Assembly (NCBI RefSeq): GCF_019393635.1
Contig: NC_057866.1
Span: forward strand, 3,746,223 to 3,810,222
DNA length: 64,000 nucleotides
Source of the DNA: Dromiciops gliroides
Taxonomy: Eukaryota > Chordata > Mammalia > Microbiotheria > Microbiotheriidae
Direction: 5' to 3'
Shown here: in pieces, positions 57,435 through 64,000 of the stretch
How positions within the stretch are numbered: the stretch's first letter is position 1
Layout: every line of letters starts with the position of its first letter
The notes under the pieces: generated by a model
Seen by the model: the letters and a program-made list of their open reading frames with translations, nothing else
What the model was told of the DNA's origin: nothing
The model's database searches: none
Made by a program: the position numbers and the translations under genes

Positions 57435-57674
57435 AATATGTGCATTCTTGTACATGGGCACTATGCCTCTATCACTGTCTCTCCTGCAGACAAGCACAGA
57501 TAAGGATGCAAAAGCAGAAATGGATACTGGTCCTCTTGCTCTCTTTAGGGTGTCTCATCTTTGCTTCCTTTACAGCATCACCTTTAGGCAAGGATCCCCA
57601 GTGACAGAGAAATGGGGTGACTGTTCCCCAGTCATTTGAGATCCACAACACTAGATTCTTGGAAATATGCTTAC
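57240..57674. other. Unrecognised DNA with a (TA)n microsatellite
   Basis: A TA/TACA array spans about 57340-57432. Open frames across it are artefacts of the repeat. Confidence 0.7.
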
Positions 57675-57960
57675 AAGGTGCATCATGGAACAGTTAATAG
57701 AGTAGTGTGCTTGGTCCCAGAGGAGATTTGGCGTTGAATCCTGCCCCCATATTGCATTTCTGGGTGACTTTGGGCAACCAGTCACTTTCCCTGCCTTAGC
57801 CTAAGTTTACTCTTGAGTTAAATCGAGGTCCATCCATCAAGAAGAATTTTGTTAAGCACCTACTAAGAGTTAGGAACTCTGCTAATTGCTGGGGATAAGC
57901 AGTTTCTGCTCTCAAAGAGATTACAATAGAGTTGGGGATAGTGAAAAACCACGAAGTATC
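57675..57960 (+). mobile_element. CORE-SINE fragment followed by an ancient repeat fragment
   Basis: Bases 57675-57830 carry a diverged tRNA-head/core (TTTCTGGGTGACTTTGGGCAA). Bases 57835-57945 (TTAAGCACCTACTAAGAGTT, GCTGGGGATAAGCAG, CTCTCAAAGAGATTACAAT) belong to the 18856-19390 family. Confidence 0.6.
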
Positions 57961-58440
57961 GATATGTCTACAACAATGTCTATCTAGACCAATAAAATAT
58001 GTAGTGAGTTGTATAAATATTTAGATATGGTTCAAATGTCTAGTACAGATATGATCTGAGGTCCAGTGCACATCTGAAGGGAGGAGGAGATGGGCCATCC
58101 TGACACTGCCTGTACTTACAAAGACCAACAGCAATAATGAATAACAGGTAAGTCATTGTCCAAGCAAAAGCCAACACAACTCAGAGAAGTTCTACAGATG
58201 AGAATATCCCACAGAATGCCCTCAAGTCACTGAGCTCTTTGATTCAGAGGGAGATTGGACCTCAGCTCAGATCAGGAGAAGGAATTCTCTCACCCAGGGG
58301 AAGTCTACTCTTAGCAGGCTCCAGGGCTGCAAGTCCTGGGATTCAAGGGACATGGTAGGCTGGGCTCTCACACCAGTTTAGAACTGGAAGGGCCTGAGTG
58401 TGCCCTCAATCTATGTCTTTACCCACCCTCTTAGGGGTTC
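57961..58440. other. No recognised feature
   Basis: No gene or nameable repeat seen. Confidence 0.5.
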
Positions 58441-58790
58441 TCTCTCTCTCTCTCTCTTTTTTTTTGGTGAGGCAATTGGGGTTAAGTGACTTGCCCAGGG
58501 TCACACAGCCAGCAAGTGTCAAGTGTCTGAGGCTGGATCTGAACTCAGGTCCTCCTGAATCCAGGGTCAAGTGCTCCATCCACTGCACCACCTAGCTGCC
58601 CTTGGGGGTTTTCTCTCTCTCTCTTTTTTTTTTTTTTTAGTGAGGCAATTGGGGTTAAGATACTTGCCCAGGGTCACACAGCTAGTAAGTGTTATGTGTC
58701 TGAGGCCGGATTTGAACTCAGGTACTCCTGACTCCAGGGCCGGTGCTCTATCCACTGCGCCATCTAGCTGCCCTTGGGGGTTCTCTCTTG
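58441..58790 (-). mobile_element. Two tRNA-derived SINEs inserted one after another at one CT-rich site
   Basis: Copies at about 58462-58601 and 58625-58775 have the same orientation. Near-identical (G)GGGTTCTCTCTCT target sequence occurs before, between and after them (58434, 58605 and 58776), as expected for two insertions into the same target. Confidence 0.93.
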
Positions 58791-59383
58791 ACCTGTTTCT
58801 AGTCCCTCAAGCCCATCCCTCATAGCAGGTGTGAAATATCCTGGTCAGCATTCTCTCATCAATTGAGGGCCAGGCCTCTCTTTTTTAATGAATGAAAACT
58901 TATTATGTGTCAGGCATAGAACCTAATTTCATGTATAAAATATAAAACCTGAAATAGTTCACCTTGGTATTGTTTTGGTGTTGACTTGGACTTCTTTTCT
59001 CCCTCACCTCCCAAATTTAATTGGTCACCAAGTGTTAAATCTGTCTGCAAAATTATTTCATGTGTGTCCACCCTCCTTTCTGTCTCTTAGGCCTCTCTTT
59101 TAATATAGCACACACAGCACAAGAGACTTATCTTTTGGGGTACCACTTAAGGGTTCTTATGTTGAAACTGGGTAAAAGACAATACTAGGGTGAAAGGCAG
59201 GAGAAATTGGAGAATGACTCAAGCAGCCAAGGATTGATTGAGCTGAGCCTTGAAGGACGTGAGGGATTCAGAGGGATGGAGCTGGGGAGGGATTGCATTC
59301 TAGGCATGGGAGACGTTCAGTACAAATGAACAGATGAGAGAGAGAGCAAGTGAGAGCAAATGAGAGAAGAAGGAACAGAGGGA

Positions 59384-59435
<52 letters not shown>

Positions 59436-59460
59436 ACAAGGGAGAAAGAAAGAGAATAAC
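58791..59460. other. Unrecognised DNA, ancient repeat and (GA)n
   Basis: Bases 59170-59325 (GCCTTGAAGGACGTGAGGGA, GCATTCTAGGCATGGG) belong to the 18856-19390 family. A GA array lies at 59389-59432. Confidence 0.6.
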
Positions 59461-59705
59461 CATTTATATAGTACCTACTATACACCAGGTGCTTACAAAT
59501 ATTTTTCCATTTTATCCTCACCACATCCCTGTGAGGGAGGTGCTATTATTATCATTAATTCATAGTTTAGTAAATTGAGGCAGAGTTTTAGTGAGCTGCC
59601 CAGAGTCACCTAGCTAGGATTTGAGGTTGGATTTGAACACACACAGGTCTTTTTGACACTAGGCTCAGTGCTCTATTCACTTTACCATCCGATTGCCTAG
59701 ATATC
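59461..59705 (-). mobile_element. MIR-type SINE, antisense
   Basis: CACCAGGTGCTTACAAATAT, then TCCTCACCACATCCCTGTGAGG, AAATTGAGGCAGAG and GAGTCACCTAGCTAGG, ending in an antisense tRNA-like head. Confidence 0.8.
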
Positions 59706-59805
59706 TAGGTAGATCTAGAAAGTATCCTTTTCCAAGAAATGGTGAGACAAAGAGAATGATAGCCCTCTTTTCTTGCCCAGGACATAAATGAAGCCTGTTT
59801 GCTTT

Positions 59806-60083
59806 AACAAAGCCTTGTTGAAAGCAATCTAGAATTATGCTCAGAGTTACTAAACTACCTATACCCTTTGACCCAGCAATACTGCTACTGTATCTATCTC
59901 CAAAGATGATTAGGGGAAAAGGAAAGAACCTACATATTCTAAATGTTTATAGCAGTTTTCTCTGGGTTGGCAAAGACTAGAAATTGCAGAGATGCCCATT
60001 AATTGGGGAGTGGCCTGAACAAGTTGTGGGTATATGATTGTGATGGAATACTATTTTTGCTATAAGAAAGGGAGAGACCTTTC
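59806..60083 (+). mobile_element. L1 fragment, ORF2 C-terminus and 3' side
   Basis: AACTACCTATACCCTTTGACC and ATTAATTGGGGAGTGG match the ORF2 end seen at 3060-3260. Confidence 0.85.
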
Positions 60084-60559
60084 CTAAGATCCTTTCCTGG
60101 AACTTATTACTCCTATGGATTACTAGCATAACAGGAAGGGATTTTTTCAGCTCTTAAGTATGCATTAATGGTAATGAGAGGCCCCTCTTTGGCTTCCTTG
60201 GCTGAAGCCTTATTCACTACTTAGAGGTAGACAGAGGTGTATCCAAACCCAGAAAGGATGACTTCTGGCGTAGAAGGCTCCAACTCAAACTTGGTGATTT
60301 GCCACAAGTTTTTTTCCTCTGAGTCCCCAACCAGTGTTTTTCTCTAGAAACCACTACCTTAGGTCATCTTCAGTATTAGAAAAGCAGAGGGACCTTAAGC
60401 CCCATGGGAAGATGTTGCCTAGAAATGCAGAGATTACAGGACAAGCTTTACTTAATGTGATAAAAAACCCCAACAAATACAACCCAAAAGGCAGAAATAA
60501 TTTGTATTTGAATTTATCAATAAATTGAATATTCTTAGACCTTTGTGCCTCAGATTACC
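60084..60559. other. No recognised feature
   Basis: No gene or nameable repeat; one short open frame (60334-60528) with no recognisable domain. Confidence 0.5.
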
Positions 60560-61225
60560 TTAATTATTTTTTTAGATTTAAAAATAACAATTTATTTTCC
60601 CCCATTATGTGAAGACAATTTTTAACTTTCATTTTTGAAAAAAAAATTGAGTTCCAATTTTTTTCCCCTGTTCCACTTTACCTCTCCCTGAAATAGTAAG
60701 CAATTTGATATGTTATACATGTTTAATCAGGAAAAACATTACCATAATAGGCATTTTTGAGAGAAGACTCAGACCTAAAGGAAAAAAAATATGAAAAAAC
60801 CCACAAAAAGTGAAAAATAGGATGTGATTCGAATCTACAATCAGACTTCATCAATGGGGAACATTTTTCATCATAAGTCTTTTGGAATTATCTTGGATCA
60901 TAGTATTGCTGAGAAGAACTGAATCATTCACAGTGATCTGATCATTGTACAGTGTTGCTGTTACTGTGTACAATGTTCTCCTGGTTCCACTCATTTCACT
61001 TCACATCTTTTTCCTATAAGTTCTTTCTAGGTTTTTCTGAATTCAGCTTGTTCATCATTTCTTATGGCACAGTAACATTCTGTTACAATCATATACCACA
61101 GCTTGTTCAGCCATTCCCCAATTGATGGGCATCTCCTCAATTTCCAGTTCTTTACCATCACAAAAAGAGCTGTTACAAATATTTCTGTACATATAGGTCC
61201 TTTCTTTAGGATACAGACTAAATAG
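60560..61225 (-). mobile_element. L1 3'-end fragment
   Basis: Antisense L1 3' region: CAATTTATTTTCCCCCATTATG, CAGTGTTGCTGTTACTGTG, and ATTCCCCAATTGATGGGCATC. Confidence 0.9.
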
Positions 61226-61339
61226 TTTACCTTAATTTCAATCTAAATGCTGTCATGAGGGGATTTTGGTGAAGCTGAAGGCCAAAATGAATGCATCTGG
61301 GTGGAAAATGAGGAGCTAAGGAGCTATCATTGCTGCCCT

Positions 61340-61870
61340 TTCTCCTCAGAGTGTTTCTTTCAATTTCTATTTTACCTTCTGCTTCTAGAATATCAGGGCA
61401 ATTTTCCCTGACAATTTCTTGGAAGATGATGTGGAAGCTCTTTCCTTGATCATGGTTTTCAGGTAGACCAATAATTCTCAAATTATCTCTCCTAGATCTA
61501 TTTTCCAGGTCAGCAGTTTTTCCAAGAAGATATTTCACATTGCCCTCTATTTTTTAAATTCATTTTGATTTGCTTTATTGTGTTTTGATTTCTCATAAAG
61601 TCACTAGCTTCTGTTTGTTCAATCCTAATTCTTAGGCAATTATTTCTGAAAGGAGCTTTTCCATTTGGCTTTTCAAGCTATTGACTTTTTTCTCATGTCT
61701 TTCCTGCATTACCCTCATTTCTCTTTCCATTTTTCCTCTACATCTCTAGCTTTATCTTCAAAGTCCTTTGTGAGCAATTCTATGGCCTGAGACCAATTCA
61801 TATTTTTCTTGGAAGCTTTAGATATAAGGGCCCTGATGTTGCCATCCTCCTCTGTCTCCTCAGAGTTTTT
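61340..61870 (-). mobile_element. L1 ORF1 fragment
   Basis: Minus-strand frame with DLENRSRRDNLRIIGLPENH and NCPDILEAEGKIEIER, as in the L1s at 23.7-24.4 and 44.6-45.3 kb. The C-terminal half and the 3' part are missing. Confidence 0.9.
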
Positions 61871-62066
61871 GGCTCTGGTCTCCAGTCAGAGTGGCAGAAG
61901 GTACTGCTGATGTATAAGTAAGAAGGCTGATTGTATCTTTCAAGATGAGGAAATTTCCCAATGACGCATTTATTAGGGGCATTATGGAAAAGCCCCCAAT
62001 TACAAAGTGAGTTCAGTTGGGTGAGAAATGAAGAGATGCCTGAAGAGATAGTTCTTCTCTCTATTC

Positions 62067-62220
62067 ATCTTTTTTTTTTTTTTTTGCAGGGCAATGAGGG
62101 TTAAGTGACTTGCTCAGGGTCACACAGCTAGTAAGTATCAAGTGTCTGAGGCCAGATTTGAACTCAGGTCCTCCTGAATCCAGGGCCAGTGCTTTATCCA
62201 CTGAGCCATCTAGCTGCCCC
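62067..62220 (-). mobile_element. tRNA-derived SINE (WSINE1 type)
   Basis: The target duplication CTCTCTATTC is at 62057-62066 and 62221-62230. Confidence 0.96.
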
Positions 62221-62230
62221 CTCTCTATTC

Positions 62231-62510
62231 TTCTTGTTCAATCATATCTGACTCTTTGTGGACCAGGCCCTTCTATCCTCCACCATCTTTTGAAGTCTGT
62301 CCAAGTTCATGTTTACTGTTTCCATGATGACATCTATCCATCTTATCTTCTGCAGTTCCTTTTTCTCGTTGCCTCCAATCTTTTCCAACATCGATGTCTT
62401 TTCCAATGAATCCTGTCTTCTCATTATGTGGCCAAAGTGTTTAAGCATCAGATTCAATATTTGACCTTCCAGTGAATAGCCTGAATTAATTTCTTTAAGT
62501 ATTGGATAGT
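62231..62510 (-). mobile_element. RTE/BovB-type LINE, ORF2 C-terminal end
   Basis: Minus frame reads LKHFGHIMRRQDSLEKTSML, then IRWIDVIMETVNMNLDRLQ and DRRAWSTKSQ. This is the characteristic RTE/BovB C-terminus (GHIMRR.DSLEK...G..DREAW). Strongly 5'-truncated. Confidence 0.88.
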
Positions 62511-62517
62511 TGCTATC

Positions 62518-64000
62518 TGTGAAGTGGCTAAAATTCTAGCTAGATTGTCTAAAAATCTAATGAGTGGTTGCCAATAAATTAGAAGCTTTAGCAAGAGTTT
62601 AGACTTTTAAGCATTTATTAAGGAACATAAGAATTTGGTGAGGAGAGAGAAAGAGGCCAAGATGCCTTCTTCTATCTATCTAAGGGAGCCAGCATCTCTG
62701 CTCCACTCCACACAAGGTCCCAGTGAAAGAGAGCCAGCCTCACCCTTCTTAATCCCACAAGCCTACTGTGAAACCAGAAACAGCCCATCCACACACACAC
62801 ACAGAGCTCTAAGCTAATTGGCTGGTAGCTTTGATCAACAGTACCCACAAATGTGATTTCCTGGCACCAAGGAACTGACCTCCCAAGCCACATGGCTTGT
62901 CCTCAGACATCTCCTCATGGCAGAGCTTTCCTACAGTATCTCTCTAGCAGGGGGCATCACTCCAATTCTCACAGTCTTCCCTGTGCTTCAAGTGAAGAAA
63001 CATGGTTTTCTCACATGAAGCAATAACATTACAGATGCTTATGACTAAGTAAAGGGAATGAAAAGAGAGAAAAAGAAATTGAGTGACACACTGACAAAGG
63101 CTAAAGGTGGCACTCCCTTTAATAGGTGAACATCACAAGCAGAAAAACTAAAGGGGACACTCCCCTTTAGTAAGTGGACATCACAGTGTATACAATGTGA
63201 AAAAGAAAAAACAGGAAAATGTCCATTCAAGTTTTTGGAAGTCTTTTCTCAGATGATTCTTGGGATGTCCTCTGGGTGTAGTCATGGAATGGAAGTCTTT
63301 TAAGATGTTTCAGATGTGTGGATGCTGGTAGTCAGTCAGGAAATTTTCCTACAAAATTGAGCTTAACACAACTTTAAATAGCTTTGCTAATAATCAAATC
63401 AAACAATGAGAGTTCTCAAAAACATGTCTAAGGGAATTCAGAATCTTAGTTGTTACACATGAAACATATAATAAAAAAATTGAAACATTCTCTAAAACTT
63501 AATATTATTACACTCCTCTAAAACTTAATATTACTACAGTCCCCCTTGTGGAGGGTAACTTGATAAGACAATTGTGATATTAATTTTAAAAATAATTTTT
63601 ATCTTTCTTTCATCACTTTTTGCATCATCTGCCTAATTATCCTCATGCCATTATGAGAAATTGGAGAATCTAATATAATTGGTAACAGATGTCAATGCCA
63701 AATCCAACACTGTATTTATCATGATACCTGAGATAATTATGGGAGTTACTATAAAAGAACAGAGAAATGATGGGAGATGAGCATTCCCACACTTAGGCAA
63801 TATATACAGCCCATGCAGTATGCCAGGCTTAAAATAGGTGGATGGGATATACATCCATGCCACTGAATGTATTGGAGGAAACTGAGTCAGGCTTAATCAG
63901 ATGCATGGGATTGAGACATCCATGCATCAGGCATATTGAAAGGGGAATAGAAGCCAGGTGTGGAATGAAATGGGTGGGATGAAAACTTCCAGCCATCTGT
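62518..64000 (-). mobile_element. Family A retroviral copy, 3' LTR and interior, continues past the window
   Basis: The LTR is 62518-62973 (ends match TGTnAAG...TCACA) and is longer and more diverged than the pair at 26655-30400. From 62974 the interior matches 27025-28030, including TTATGAGAAATTGGAGAATC and CACTGTATTTATCATGA. Extra GGTGAACATCACA-type repeated words lie at 63124-63185. The 5' part lies outside the window. Broken. Confidence 0.85.

Noticed and set aside
57299-57604. Open frame of 101 codons with IYIYIY repeats
   Set aside because: Translation of a TA microsatellite, with no biological signal.
59350-59578. RERERE-rich open frames
   Set aside because: Translation of a GA microsatellite.
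1-64000. CRISPR arrays, bacterial operons or riboswitches
   Set aside because: None seen; the repeats are all eukaryotic interspersed elements or simple repeats.

Overview
The window is marsupial nuclear DNA. The main evidence is about twenty copies of a short tRNA-derived, L1-mobilised SINE of the WSINE1/SINE1-MD type, together with CORE-SINEs (MAR1/MIR type), RTE/BovB-type sequence and marsupial L1s. I cannot name the species from sequence alone.

Host genes. Only two look intact, and both are Mas-related G-protein coupled receptors (MRGPR) read on the minus strand. MRGPRE lies at 13017-14009. An MRGPRX/D-like receptor lies at 52405-53409. A broken paralogue (about 35480-36390) has the same orientation. 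Its 3' flank is duplicated beside the intact receptor, including the order CORE-SINE then RTE-tailed SINE, so the pair arose by segmental duplication. In both intact genes the coding region sits in one exon just downstream of a good splice acceptor. A CpG-rich stretch at 17.07-17.36 kb with a strong minus-strand splice donor could be the MRGPRE 5' exon.

Layout. 1-3.7 kb is an L1 (+). 4.2-7.66 kb is an old gamma-type retrovirus fossil whose integrase part was split by a solo LTR. 7.7-10.1 kb is AT-rich DNA and L1 3' ends. 10.1-20.7 kb is mostly unique DNA around MRGPRE. 20.7-25.1 kb is an L1 (-) flanked by a target duplication and carrying a retroviral 3' end plus SINEs. 26.65-30.40 kb is a compact provirus with two LTRs and a 4-bp target duplication. 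31.16-31.81 kb is a second solo LTR. 33.0-33.7 kb and 53.6-54.3 kb are inverted copies of a small DNA transposon. 36.6-51.5 kb is a nest of elements: a retroviral fossil (+) split by an L1 (-) that reaches its 5' end, then abutted by another retroviral fossil (-). 52-54 kb holds the MRGPRX/D-like gene. 54-64 kb is mixed repeats, ending inside a further copy of the compact retroviral family.

Most notable observation. Immediately after the integrase reading frame of the minus-strand fossil at 47.45-51.53 kb lies an intronless stretch (49681-50392) closely resembling the host OTU deubiquitinase OTUD3. It includes the regions around the catalytic Cys and His. It lies where env would be expected to begin, so it is either a host gene captured by a retroviral lineage or a retrocopy that landed exactly at that boundary. 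The second candidate for novelty is the compact family, seen in three related copies. It lacks any recognisable pol and carries an unrecognised reading frame whose sequence is conserved between two copies.
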